The position numbers were made by a program, and so were the translations under genes. 64,000 nucleotides of DNA from PoT sp049331405 (GTDB lineage: Bacteria > Planctomycetota > Planctomycetia > Isosphaerales > Isosphaeraceae), in contig NZ_CP186274.1 in assembly GCF_049331405.1 (NCBI RefSeq), forward strand, positions 3,906,001-3,970,000, in the 5' to 3' direction. Below, piece by piece: positions 1 through 6,949 of the stretch (positions are counted from its first letter, which is position 1; every line of letters starts with the position of its first letter). The notes under the pieces are model-generated. The model was not told the origin of the DNA. It saw only the letters and a list, made by a program, of their open reading frames with translations, and did not search any database.

Positions 1-117
1 CGGACAAAATCGTACGCTAAGGACTCGGGAGTGACTGTTCATCGAGGAACCGGCGGACGGAAGTTCTGCTGATGCCGAGCCTCTTGGCGATCTCCCGTTA
101 GCGTGCAATTTTGTCCG
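1..117. mobile_element. Short remnant bounded by 20-bp inverted repeats, with recombinase-like HTH
   Basis: Bases 1-20 and the reverse complement of 98-117 match at 18 of 20 positions (differences at repeat positions 11 and 13), so the two copies face inward. Between them the minus strand encodes a helix-turn-helix segment, EIAKRLGISRTSVRRFLDE, ending at a TAG (17-19) inside the left repeat. A C-terminal HTH followed closely by a stop resembles the tail of serine resolvases, but HTHs of this kind also occur in other transposases. The window begins exactly at the left repeat, so the element may be longer and no target duplication can be tested. It could be a miniature inverted-repeat element or the decayed end of an insertion sequence. 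Confidence 0.4.
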
Positions 118-253
118 TTCCGAGGCGTGACCCCTTGTCGGCCGTGAGCACCGTCAGAGTGTCGCCGTCGCTGACGCCGACGACCCTGGCGGGATAGTCG
201 GCGATCGCGGCCGGGGCCAACAGGAGCAGGATGGCGGGGGGGCAAGCGATCAT
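98..253 (-). pseudogene. Truncated N-terminus of a secreted staphylococcal-nuclease-like protein
   Basis: A 51-codon minus-strand frame starts at ATG 253 and ends at TAA 98-100. It begins with a signal-peptide-like stretch (MIACPPAILLLLAPAAIA) and continues with YPARVVGVSDGDTLTVL. The GVSDGDTL motif is the hallmark first strand of the SNase (thermonuclease) fold, where the next residues are normally a basic strand and the IRLxGIDAPE catalytic segment. Here the sequence instead becomes GSRLGTDKIAR and stops at the boundary of the inverted-repeat remnant. Past the stop the same frame continues into the HTH of that remnant. The nuclease is therefore disrupted and lacks all catalytic residues. 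The signal and motif are seen directly; the disruption by insertion is inferred. Confidence 0.55.
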
Positions 254-311
254 AGGCAGGCCTTCCACTCGGGCGGTGACATCGTGTCACCATGCGGCGT
301 TAGTCGGCGAG

Positions 312-1802
312 TTACTGATGCACGTCCTTGCCCGACTTGTCCGCCCAGGGGATGCTCTTGCCCGAGCCTGCCGTGAAGTCGACCTTGAGATGGTCGTATC
401 GCTCGGCCGCCTTCACCAGCAGCTTGAAGGTCCCCACCTCCCCCGGCTCGAGGGGGTCGGGCTTCAGGTAGGAGTCATCCGTCTCGAGCAGGTTGCCGGC
501 CCGATCCTCGAGCGTGATGGCGATCTTCAAGCTGTCGAGGGATTCACCGCTCGCGTTTTTCACCCTCCCCTGGACCTCGAGGTAACGCTCGGAGTCCGAG
601 GGTTTCGCGACGATGTCAGTTAGGACAAGACTCCGGGCTCCGGCATCCTTTGTCGGGAGAACCTGCTCCTTTAGATCGTCGGCAAAGGGGGGCCGAACCA
701 TGGTTATCGGTTGTATAGACCAGCCGAGCTTTTCGTCGAGGATGCCGGCCCGCTCTTGAGACGAGCCAGCGGAAAGGAGTTTCTCTGCAATCCCCTGGGC
801 CCCCTCATTCTTCTCCCGCTTGGCCGCCGCCAGCGATTCACGAAACAGCTTCTCTGCCTTCCCGGAATCACTAGTGCAGCCCCATCCTTTCTCGTAACAG
901 GAAGCGAGCATTAAGAGATGAGCCGCATTGCCTGACTCTGAGGCTTTCAAGAACGCAGCGAAGCCCAAGGCTGGGTCGCTGGGGTATGCGCCGATGAACC
1001 CCAGCCTGAACATGGTGCCCTGATTAAAAGATGCCTGCGCGTCGCCCGATGCTGCGGCCATGGTGAGCCACTTCATATGGGTCTGCGCAAAAGTATTTGA
1101 CGATTTTATGTCTTTGTTTTGTAATGCTTTGTCTCTGCGATCTTCGGCCATTTCTGCACATCGAATCATCCCATCGACAGAACCAGCCTTCGCGGCCTTC
1201 TCGTATAAGAGGTTTGCTTTCGGCCAATCCTCCGGAACGCCTGTGCCGGTCCAATAGTGATCGCCGAGTTGTACGAGGGCGAATATGTACCCGGCGTCGG
1301 AAGCCTTTTTGTACCAGGCGATGGCTTGCTTAAGATTCTTGGTCACTCCAAGGCCTCCGGAATAGCAATTCCCTAGTCTCGCCATCGCTGCCGGGTAGCC
1401 CTTCTTGGCCGAACGCATATACCAATTGAACGCCAAATCATTGTCAGGCTTCACTCCCAGCCCCATCGAATATGCCTTGCCAAGCGTGTAGGCACACTCA
1501 GAGGACTTGTCGGCATTGGCTTTGAGATAAGGCATTACTTCGTCCACAAGCTGGGCAGCTCTGACGGGGTCGAATGTGGTTACACCTCGCGATCGACTCT
1601 CTACAGTGTCTTCTCGCAGCAATTGAGCCAGATAGAACTTGCAGATGGGATCGTCTGAACCCTTCGCCTTTTCTAAGGCCTCTCCATATCGCCCGAGGCT
1701 TGCCAATGAGAGTACCTGCTTCCTCGCATTAGCGTCCTCAGCCAGCGATTCCAAGGGGGCCAGGAGGCTGGCCAGGGCCAGCGTCGCCAAGATGGTGCGC
1801 AC
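312..1802 (-). CDS. Secreted Sel1-repeat protein
   Basis: A 496-residue protein if the GTG at 1802 is used, which places a clean signal peptide (VRTILATLALASLLAPLESLA) at the N-terminus; the open frame extends to 1847. Residues about 95-330 contain Sel1-type tetratricopeptide repeats with the usual A...LG..Y..G.GV..N...A..WY..AA..G spacing (for example AFNWYMRSAKKGYPAAMARLGN). The C-terminal 110 residues form a separate beta-rich domain resembling the FxLyD-type domains that discuss bond-like folds in exported proteins (EVQGRVKNASGESLDSLKIAI). Sel1 proteins act as scaffolds in protein complexes. The gene stands alone and its partner is unknown. It sits next to mobile debris, so it may be cargo. 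Confidence 0.85.
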   Translation of the reverse strand: MRTILATLALASLLAPLESLAEDANARKQVLSLASLGRYGEALEKAKGSDDPICKFYLAQLLREDTVESRSRGVTTFDPVRAAQLVDEVMPYLKANADKSSECAYTLGKAYSMGLGVKPDNDLAFNWYMRSAKKGYPAAMARLGNCYSGGLGVTKNLKQAIAWYKKASDAGYIFALVQLGDHYWTGTGVPEDWPKANLLYEKAAKAGSVDGMIRCAEMAEDRRDKALQNKDIKSSNTFAQTHMKWLTMAAASGDAQASFNQGTMFRLGFIGAYPSDPALGFAAFLKASESGNAAHLLMLASCYEKGWGCTSDSGKAEKLFRESLAAAKREKNEGAQGIAEKLLSAGSSQERAGILDEKLGWSIQPITMVRPPFADDLKEQVLPTKDAGARSLVLTDIVAKPSDSERYLEVQGRVKNASGESLDSLKIAITLEDRAGNLLETDDSYLKPDPLEPGEVGTFKLLVKAAERYDHLKVDFTAGSGKSIPWADKSGKDVHQ

Positions 1803-2123
1803 GGTTCCATCCCAAAGCAGAATGCCCCCGCCGGGGCCGTAACGCACCTGGCGGGGGCATCGGGTCGGGGCATCGCCCCGAGCGTTTCAATGCGGCGTGG
1901 TTACGGGCACGCGCTTGGATCCGAGCGTAGCGTGCGACCGCCGGGCACTCAAGGCGTTAGAGATCTGGGCCGTCTCGGGCAGGAAATGGTGAAGGATCGA
2001 CCGGCATTCAGAACTGGCTTGACCAGTCGACTTTTGAGCTTATCCTAGTGCCCCGAGTAACAGGGATGGCTGGGCTCCGAGAGGAATGTAGGCCCATGGT
2101 GTCGGCGATCGCTCCGTAGCCGC
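1803..2123. other. Non-coding stretch with a short perfect hairpin
   Basis: No convincing gene is seen. A perfect 7-bp stem with a 3-base loop (1865-1871 with 1875-1881) lies just upstream of the Sel1 gene start and could be a terminator without a T-tract or a leader hairpin. The rest shows no recognisable repeat or RNA. Confidence 0.3.
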
Positions 2124-2306
2124 ATGCAATGCATCGGCCTGAGTCAGGCGGATGCGGCAAGGGCCCTGGGAGCTAAGCGGCAGTCGTTCGGCCACGCGGA
2201 GAACGGGCCACGATTCGTATTACCTGATCGGCTGATCAATTTCGCCCAGGTCTTCGGCCTCGATCCCCCATGCTCTAACATCAGGACTGCTTCGCTCGAG
2301 GGATAG
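2124..2306 (+). CDS. Small XRE-like HTH protein, possibly degenerate
   Basis: A 60-residue frame. Residues 6-48 (LSQADAARALGAKRQSFGHA then a stretch ending FAQVFGLDP) follow the layout of an XRE-type helix-turn-helix, including the Gln-Ala-Asp start of helix 2 and the closing LxxxFGLDP. Full XRE proteins are usually 70 residues or more, and the central ENG..P..... segment is irregular here, so this may be a remnant. It stops two bases before the next gene (2309) and could be co-transcribed with it. No good ribosome-binding site is visible upstream. Confidence 0.4.
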   Translation: MQCIGLSQADAARALGAKRQSFGHAENGPRFVLPDRLINFAQVFGLDPPCSNIRTASLEG

Positions 2307-2308
2307 CG

Positions 2309-2722
2309 ATGACGACGTTCGTGGGACTCTTCACTAACGACGATAACGGCGAGAAGTCCAAGGTCGGAGGGACGATCGAGTTCACGGTCGATCCCGTGAC
2401 GAGGAGCGTCCAACGGGCGAGAGGCCTGATCCAACTGCATTTCGGCGAGGAGAAATCCACCCACGTGGGTAGCCTCCTGCGACGCTCCGAGGCCCGCGAG
2501 GACACCGGCCTGGACTTGATCCTTCTCCCCGGCCGCGTACAGGGGACAAGGGAAATGCCCCTCTCGTTGTGCGGGTCGGGGTTTGAGCTCGAGGTGGAAA
2601 AGGCCGATACCGATGAAAACCTACATATCCCGCTGCGAATGAGCATCGACATTGAAGTTCTGTGCGTCCAGCCGGGGGAATGGGCCCTACTCAAGTGGCG
2701 CAGCCATGAGATCCTGAGCTGA
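2309..2722 (+). CDS. Hypothetical protein
   Basis: A 137-residue protein from ATG 2309, with GAGG about seven bases upstream. The composition is that of a soluble beta-rich protein: alternating hydrophobic strands such as GGTIEFTV, LDLILLPGRV and FELEVEK. It has no signal peptide, membrane segment or motif that I recognise. It follows the small XRE-like frame by two bases and the two may be one unit. Function unknown. Confidence 0.55.
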   Translation: MTTFVGLFTNDDNGEKSKVGGTIEFTVDPVTRSVQRARGLIQLHFGEEKSTHVGSLLRRSEAREDTGLDLILLPGRVQGTREMPLSLCGSGFELEVEKADTDENLHIPLRMSIDIEVLCVQPGEWALLKWRSHEILS

Positions 2723-2777
2723 CTTCTGCCTCACGAACGGGGGAGGCTCGATCCTCAACCCTGGGATCGGACGGCCG

Positions 2778-3428
2778 TCACCCTCGTTTCGGCTTCCTGG
2801 CCCTGGGCCCCCTCGGCAGCGAATACCGATTCGCCTTGTACCGCACCGGCCACCGGCGTTCCCCGTGGGCGATCGGCTTCACGATCTCGAGCAGCTCAAC
2901 CACGAGCAGCCCGGTCTTCGTCAGCTCTGCAAGCGTGCTCCTGAGGTCAATCTCCCCGATCCTGCCTTTGAGGCGGGACTCGAGGTCTCGGGCGAAGCTC
3001 GGCCCGTTCTTCGCAATGTCGGCCAGGACGAGCTCGAGCTGGGCCTCTCGCCTGGCCTGCTTCTCCCGCTGAGCCCCGGCGGACTGAGGACTCGGACTGG
3101 CCACCGTCCTCTCCTGGGCCGGCAAAGGCAGTTTCGATGCGGCATACTCCCTCGCCTTGTAGGGGATCTGCCGCTCGACGCCGTCGATCATTCGATCGAA
3201 CGTGAGCACCTTCACCTCGACGACGACCCTTCCTTGATCCGCCAGGGCTTCAAGCGTCCGCTTGACCAGGTGCTCCCCCATCATCGAGTACAGTCGCACC
3301 CGGATCGCGGAGATGACGCTGGGCCCATTCGCCTTGAGGTCGCCCAGGACCGCAGTTTCGAGCTCGTCCATGTCGCGGGCCGTCAGCCGCCTCGGGCGAG
3401 TCTCGTCGCCAGGGCTCGACGCGCTCAC
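2778..3428 (-). CDS. Hypothetical protein with two related winged-helix-like halves
   Basis: A 216-residue protein when started at GTG 3428, whose GTGA overlaps the stop of the upstream ribbon-helix-helix gene; the frame stays open to 3545 but that extension has poor composition. The protein contains two similar halves, at about residues 22-85 (LETAVLGDLKANGPSVISAI...RVVVEVKVL) and about 135-195 (LELVLADIAKNGPSFARDL...GLLVVELLEI). Each has the NGPS turn followed by helices and a beta-hairpin, as in winged-helix domains, and each is followed by a Tyr-Lys-Ala segment. This looks like an internal duplication. With its RHH partner it could form an autoregulated DNA-binding pair. The function is inferred only from layout. 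Confidence 0.65.
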   Translation of the reverse strand: MSASSPGDETRPRRLTARDMDELETAVLGDLKANGPSVISAIRVRLYSMMGEHLVKRTLEALADQGRVVVEVKVLTFDRMIDGVERQIPYKAREYAASKLPLPAQERTVASPSPQSAGAQREKQARREAQLELVLADIAKNGPSFARDLESRLKGRIGEIDLRSTLAELTKTGLLVVELLEIVKPIAHGERRWPVRYKANRYSLPRGPRARKPKRG

Positions 3429-3634
3429 CGCTCGGGCGGCTCCTGGAAGTTGTTGCGTTCGGCGAACTCGGCCAACGCCCGGTCGATGATCCCGACCTTC
3501 GTCGTGCGGAACTTGGTGGCCAGCTCGGCCAACCAGGTGCTCCATTCTGGCGTCCCCTTGAGGGACATGATCGTCTCTCGCGGCTTGCTCGCCTGGGGTG
3601 GCTCGGGCGAGGCGTCATTTCGTTTCTTGGCCAT
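3425..3634 (-). CDS. Small ribbon-helix-helix-like protein
   Basis: A 69-residue protein. Residues 22-62 (MSLKGTPEWSTWLAELATKF followed by RTTKVGIIDRALAEFAE) show a short strand, two helices and the hydrophobic spacing of ribbon-helix-helix DNA-binding proteins. Proteins with this SLKGTPEW start are common in planctomycete accessory regions. An internal ATG at residue 23 could be an alternative start, giving a near-minimal RHH domain. Its stop overlaps the GTG of the downstream gene, so the two are translationally coupled. It is transcribed away from the palindromic promoter at 3658-3744, which it may regulate. It could be an antitoxin-like repressor, but no recognisable toxin is present. Confidence 0.65.
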   Translation of the reverse strand: MAKKRNDASPEPPQASKPRETIMSLKGTPEWSTWLAELATKFRTTKVGIIDRALAEFAERNNFQEPPER

Positions 3635-3657
3635 GGCTGAATCTCCTTGTACTCACA

Positions 3658-3744
3658 GTATATACCAGAGATTGCCGAAGGGAATCCCTAGAGAACGAGG
3701 AATACTCACTTAGGGTATTGACTAGGGATTGTCCCGGTATATAC
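3658..3744. promoter_or_regulatory. Divergent promoter with long split inverted repeat
   Basis: Two half-sites mirror each other: GTATATACC (3658-3666) with GGTATATAC (3736-3744), and AATCCCTAG (3683-3691) with CTAGGGATT (3722-3730). On the plus strand TTGACT (3718-3723) is followed after 16 bases by TATACT (3740-3745), a good sigma-70-like promoter for the gene at 3838. A TATACT also lies on the minus strand in the left half-site, reading toward the RHH gene. The arrangement suggests one regulator binding both promoters. Confidence 0.55.
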
Positions 3745-3837
3745 TTTGGGTGTGGAGACGAGAAAGGGCCGGGGGCGTCTGATACACGCCCCCAGCCCAG
3801 GTGAAGAGCCCCGAACCCGGAAAGATTGGAGCCTTCG

Positions 3838-4452
3838 ATGACGATCATGACCCGCACTCGCCCGACGGTCAAGCCGACCCGCCGATCCCCCCGGATTGAC
3901 CGCCCCTTCGGCGAAGGCCTTGAGGAACGCGGCCTCTGCTGCCCGATCGACCAGCGTCCCCTCCCGAAGATCAACGGCCAGGGCCTGACGTCCGAGGAGT
4001 TCGACCGGGTCAACCGGGCGAAGAACCGGGCCTGGCACGCCTACGCGGTGGACTGCCCCGAGGCCTCCCTCCCCGAGTGCGACGTCGTCGCCCGCAAGGC
4101 CGCCACGGACGAGCTTCGTCGGCTCCTGATGGAGCGGCCCTCGGCGCCCGCCCTGGCCACCGCCGTCGAGGTCGAGCCCGAGGTTGCTGTCGAGGCGTCC
4201 CCGGTCGTCTCACCCCCGCACAGCTCGATCCCGGCCCCGAAGTTCGCCCGACGCCGCATCCACGACCGGGGCGACGAGCTCTGGTGGAGCCAGGTCCGCG
4301 ACGCCGAGGGGCGCGGCCTGGGCGACGAGGGGGACGACGACGAGCTGGAGAGCGCCTACCACGCCTGGCTCTTCTCGGCGGCCCCGCTGGTCATCTCCGA
4401 CCTCTCCGACGACCGCAACGGCGCGTTCCACGTCGGCGAGCTGCTCGACTGA
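3838..4452 (+). CDS. Hypothetical protein
   Basis: A 204-residue protein started at ATG 3838, with GGAG seven bases upstream; a TTG at 3826 in the same frame is less likely. The N-terminal 20 residues are basic and Thr/Arg-rich. Residues 27-70 (RGLCCPIDQRPLPKINGQGL then EEFDRVNRAKNRAWHAYAVD) hold a CC pair and a helix. The middle is Val/Glu/Pro-rich and the end is acidic. I recognise no domain. It is the plus-strand product of the divergent promoter at 3658-3744, so it is probably co-regulated with the RHH pair. Confidence 0.6.
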   Translation: MTIMTRTRPTVKPTRRSPRIDRPFGEGLEERGLCCPIDQRPLPKINGQGLTSEEFDRVNRAKNRAWHAYAVDCPEASLPECDVVARKAATDELRRLLMERPSAPALATAVEVEPEVAVEASPVVSPPHSSIPAPKFARRRIHDRGDELWWSQVRDAEGRGLGDEGDDDELESAYHAWLFSAAPLVISDLSDDRNGAFHVGELLD

Positions 4453-4456
4453 CGAC

Positions 4457-4492
4457 AAAAGGGCGGGCCGGGCGATGAAGCCCGACCCGCCC
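4457..4492 (-). terminator. Intrinsic terminator, minus strand
   Basis: Arms 4461-4473 and 4480-4492 pair over 13 bp. The single mismatch on the plus strand becomes a G-U pair in the minus-strand RNA, and the hairpin is followed on that strand by TTTT (4457-4460). It fits termination of the small membrane-protein gene at 4612-4839 and may also stop the plus-strand gene ending at 4452. Confidence 0.6.
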
Positions 4493-4611
4493 TCACGCAT
4501 GCCCACGGAAGCCGCCGAGGCCGAGAGGGTCAAGGCCAGGCGGAAGGCGAAGAAGCCGAGGCGGACGAAGCGGTCCGCGGAGAAGGCGATGAGATGAAGT
4601 CGACACGGCAT

Positions 4612-4839
4612 CTATGCGAAGGCGAGGATCAGGAAGGCGATACCGAGGATGAGCTCGACCACGCTGATCGCCCGGAGAACTCGGGGCTTGAATGGCACGA
4701 CGCGGTTGATCATGTCATAGGAGGCCCTGGGGACGACCCTCCTATTCGACGCCAGCACGGCCTCGGGGAAGAAGAACTGGACGGCCGAAGCGACGACCAG
4801 CATCAGCCCCCAGGCGAGGAAGACGTAATCGATTTCCAT
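4612..4839 (-). CDS. Small two-helix membrane protein
   Basis: A 75-residue protein from ATG 4839, chosen because GGAG lies six bases upstream; the frame extends to 4866. Two hydrophobic segments, about residues 3-24 (IDYVFLAWGLMLVVASAVQF) and 55-74 (VVELILGIAFLILAF), flank a basic cytoplasmic-type loop. No domain is recognised. It is followed by the terminator at 4457-4492. It may be cargo of the accessory region. Confidence 0.6.
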   Translation of the reverse strand: MEIDYVFLAWGLMLVVASAVQFFFPEAVLASNRRVVPRASYDMINRVVPFKPRVLRAISVVELILGIAFLILAFA

Positions 4840-4978
4840 GTCCGGCTCCCGCGTCTTTTGCCGCACAAACCCGGGGGGGGAGGTGATTTGCTACGGCCTC
4901 TCGCTGTTATACATAGTTGGCGTCCGTTGCACATTTTTACGCGATATTTTTGGGGGGTATTTCGATGGGTCCGAGAGG

Positions 4979-5413
4979 TCACTCGGATCCCGCCTTTCCG
5001 AATTGGATCGCCCTGAATTCTTCGATGGAGATCGTATCCATGAGCTCCTCGAAGGCTTCTCGGGTGTAAGCGGGGTCGGCTGCCTTCATGCCGGTCCAAA
5101 GGAGTGCCATCACATACTCGGGCGACTCCATCAGGCGGTTCCACGCCGGGCTGTCGATGGAATAGGACTCAGGTTCCTCGACCAACTTCTTGAACTCGGC
5201 TTTTACGATGACGTGCCGAGTCGTCTCATTGCAATCGGCGAGAAGCTCTTGGATGCGCAGATACGGAGTGAGCTTGTTCGTGACCGACCGATTCAACGGC
5301 CCCCACGTAGCTTCGTCGTCGGGCGGCGCGAAAGGGTACTCCACACCAGCGATCCTTACGACATGTTCGGAGCCGCTTCCCGATGACGAACCTTCGCCGA
5401 TGCGTGAGGACAT
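4979..5413 (-). CDS. Hypothetical protein downstream of the XRE repressor
   Basis: A 144-residue protein from ATG 5413, supported by AAGGAG eight bases upstream; the longer frame to 5494 would overlap the previous gene. It has a Ser/Gly-rich N-terminus, then VVRIAGVEYPFAPPDDEATW and a mostly helical remainder ending YTREAFEELMDTISIEEFRA. The pattern of a short strand followed by helices with an acidic C-terminus is somewhat like phage tail-assembly chaperones, but the likeness is weak. It sits 58 bases downstream of the XRE gene and is probably co-transcribed with it. Confidence 0.55.
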   Translation of the reverse strand: MSSRIGEGSSSGSGSEHVVRIAGVEYPFAPPDDEATWGPLNRSVTNKLTPYLRIQELLADCNETTRHVIVKAEFKKLVEEPESYSIDSPAWNRLMESPEYVMALLWTGMKAADPAYTREAFEELMDTISIEEFRAIQFGKAGSE

Positions 5414-5471
5414 GGCAATCACTCCTTGAGAGCTTGCTTGGCCAGGATTCTGAAGGGGAATTGCACACCTT

Positions 5472-6011
5472 TCAGTCTGGGTCAGTTTCATCAACGGGCG
5501 GCCGCTTACCTGTTCGCTTCTTTGCCTCCTTACGGCCCTTATCTCGTCGCTCTCGGATCATAGCCGTGAATTTGAACATTTCTCCAAGGCACTCATGGTA
5601 GCGGGTAGCATGTGAACCAAACGCTTGACTGGCATTCACCTGCGTGGCTTTGGCAAGAGACTCCATGTCCATAAACATGGATCGATCCATCAATAGCAGA
5701 CGTGCAAAAACGACACGTGTCTCCAATTTTATTAGTCGCAACAGTTTCAGGATGACGAACTCGTCCTCTGAAATTTCTTCGTTGCGAGTTGACTGGATAG
5801 GTCCACCCTTCGATTCGTCTGCCAACCAGTCAAGGCTGACATCTAAGACACGAGCGATATTCAAGGCTTGGCTCAGATTGGGAGACGAGCCCTGAGCAGC
5901 GGATTTCCATTCGGAAATCCTCGACGGAGGTATGTCAAGTAACTTGGCCAAGTCGGCCTGGTTAAGTCCCTTTTGCATTGCGACGAGCAGGGCCTTATCG
6001 ATCAATCGCAT
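5472..6011 (-). CDS. XRE-family transcriptional repressor
   Basis: A 179-residue protein from ATG 6011; a TTG at 6023 is an alternative. Residues about 10-65 form a typical Cro/C1-type HTH (GLNQADLAKLLDIPPSRISE ... LNIARVLDVSLDWLADE). The remainder is helical, with a Met-rich segment (LLLMDRSMFMDMESLAKATQ) and a Lys/Arg-rich C-terminus, perhaps for oligomerisation. The gene faces away from a TTCCGTA/TACGGAA inverted repeat at 6078-6100 that overlaps a divergent promoter, the layout of a phage-type repressor. It probably represses plus-strand transcription toward the replication operon as well as itself. Confidence 0.8.
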   Translation of the reverse strand: MRLIDKALLVAMQKGLNQADLAKLLDIPPSRISEWKSAAQGSSPNLSQALNIARVLDVSLDWLADESKGGPIQSTRNEEISEDEFVILKLLRLIKLETRVVFARLLLMDRSMFMDMESLAKATQVNASQAFGSHATRYHECLGEMFKFTAMIRERRDKGRKEAKKRTGKRPPVDETDPD

Positions 6012-6077
6012 CCTCGGCAACACTCCTAAACATCAGCCAATTCGGTGGTCGAAGGCAAAGACGAGCAAGTTACAGGA

Positions 6078-6113
6078 TTCCGTATTGACAAGTTACGGAA
6101 CAGTGGAATAATG
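6078..6113 (+). promoter_or_regulatory. Operator-like inverted repeat overlapping a promoter
   Basis: TTCCGTA (6078-6084) and TACGGAA (6094-6100) are perfect inverted half-sites with a 9-base spacer, and a third TTCCG half-site lies at 6116-6120. The spacer holds TTGACA (6085-6090), and a -10-like AATAAT follows after 16 bases (6107-6112). A repressor bound at the repeat would cover the -35. The XRE gene at 5472-6011 is the obvious candidate regulator. Confidence 0.55.
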
Positions 6114-6190
6114 AATTCCGTGATGGCCAACTCATATGCCATTGAGGCCTGTCCAAGTGTAACTGAATTCTAGCACGAAAGGAGGGCATC

Positions 6191-6394
6191 ATCCTTCCCC
6201 TTTGCAAAATCGCTGAACAGATCGGGGAGAACGTTCACTTCGTCAAAGGCGCGGCCGTCGCTATGGATTTGAAACTCACCTGGATCGGCACGGCCCTCTG
6301 TCTCACGACCGAGGATGCTGACAAGCTCGTGAAATCCATGTCCAAGAAGGTGATCCCGCGTCGCCAGATGAAGGCGGTCGCCGCCGCCTCGTGA
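6191..6394 (+). CDS. Possible small HTH-like protein with an unusual start
   Basis: An open frame ends at TGA 6392-6394. A strong Shine-Dalgarno sequence, AAAGGAGG (6178-6185), lies five bases before an ATC at 6191, but no ATG, GTG or TTG follows at normal spacing; the first ATG in frame is 6263 (43 residues). From 6191 the product has 67 residues, with KIAEQIGENVHFVKGAAVAM followed by DLKLTWIGTALCLTTEDADK, which resembles a MerR/excisionase-type helix-turn-helix with its beta-hairpin and LTxEDxxxL ending. It lies directly downstream of the repressed promoter at 6085-6112, the position of a cro- or excisionase-like gene. Real status uncertain. Confidence 0.35.
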   Translation: MLPLCKIAEQIGENVHFVKGAAVAMDLKLTWIGTALCLTTEDADKLVKSMSKKVIPRRQMKAVAAAS

Positions 6395-6503
6395 CCCGAC
6401 GAGGCGGCCCAGCTCGGTCCATCTGAGCACTCGAGACAACTGCGGATGCCTGTCGTCGAGGGCCGCACCCCACGGTGTGCACGGTCGTCGTGCGCCCTCA
6501 ACG

Positions 6504-6538
6504 AAAAAGCCCCCGGACGGCTGTAACCGCCCGAGGGC
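6504..6538 (-). terminator. Intrinsic terminator on the minus strand without an obvious gene
   Basis: Arms 6509-6520 and 6527-6538 form a 12-bp stem with a 6-base loop. Both mismatches on the plus strand become G-U pairs in minus-strand RNA, and TTTTT follows on that strand (6504-6508). All protein genes to the right read on the plus strand until 13606, so the terminated minus-strand transcript would have to be a short RNA from within the following few hundred bases. Confidence 0.55.
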
Positions 6539-6574
6539 CGAACTCACACCCATGCCCCGCGAAAGGCCCAGGCA

Positions 6575-6853
6575 ATGAGAATTTTAGAACGTTCCTCACG
6601 CGATCTCAAGTCATCCAGTAGCCGTGACGGCTACGAGCCACCGTTGGAACGCGTCGCTTGGCTGCTCGAACAGCTCCGCTATCCCTCGCCGCACACCCAG
6701 GCGATCGTCGAGCACTGCCGCTCAGCCGGGACCGTCGAGGGTTGCCCCTGGTTGAAGCCGGAAGATCGTCCATACGTGCAGGCGTTGCTCGATGACACGC
6801 CCGCCCCGGCAGCGTCGCCGGTCCGCAAGAGTCGAGGACAACGACTCGCGTAG
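6575..6853 (+). CDS. Hypothetical small protein
   Basis: A 92-residue protein from ATG 6575. The N-terminus is basic and Ser-rich, and the core (LERVAWLLEQLRYPSPHTQA then EGCPWLKPEDRPYVQALLD) looks helical and soluble. There is no signal peptide or recognised motif. It is the first gene of a plus-strand series leading to the primase-helicase. Confidence 0.5.
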   Translation: MRILERSSRDLKSSSSRDGYEPPLERVAWLLEQLRYPSPHTQAIVEHCRSAGTVEGCPWLKPEDRPYVQALLDDTPAPAASPVRKSRGQRLA

Positions 6854-6949
6854 CGAAGCGAAAACGGGGCGGGCCTCGATCTGCGGTCGAGTCCCACCCC
6901 TGCGATCAAACCCCACGATGCACACCAGGGTCACCAGGAGATCGATCCC

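Noticed and set aside
4475..4597. A 40-codon Lys/Arg-rich frame after the gene ending at 4452
   Set aside because: Its ATG lies in the loop of the terminator hairpin and no ribosome-binding site is accessible; composition alone is weak support.
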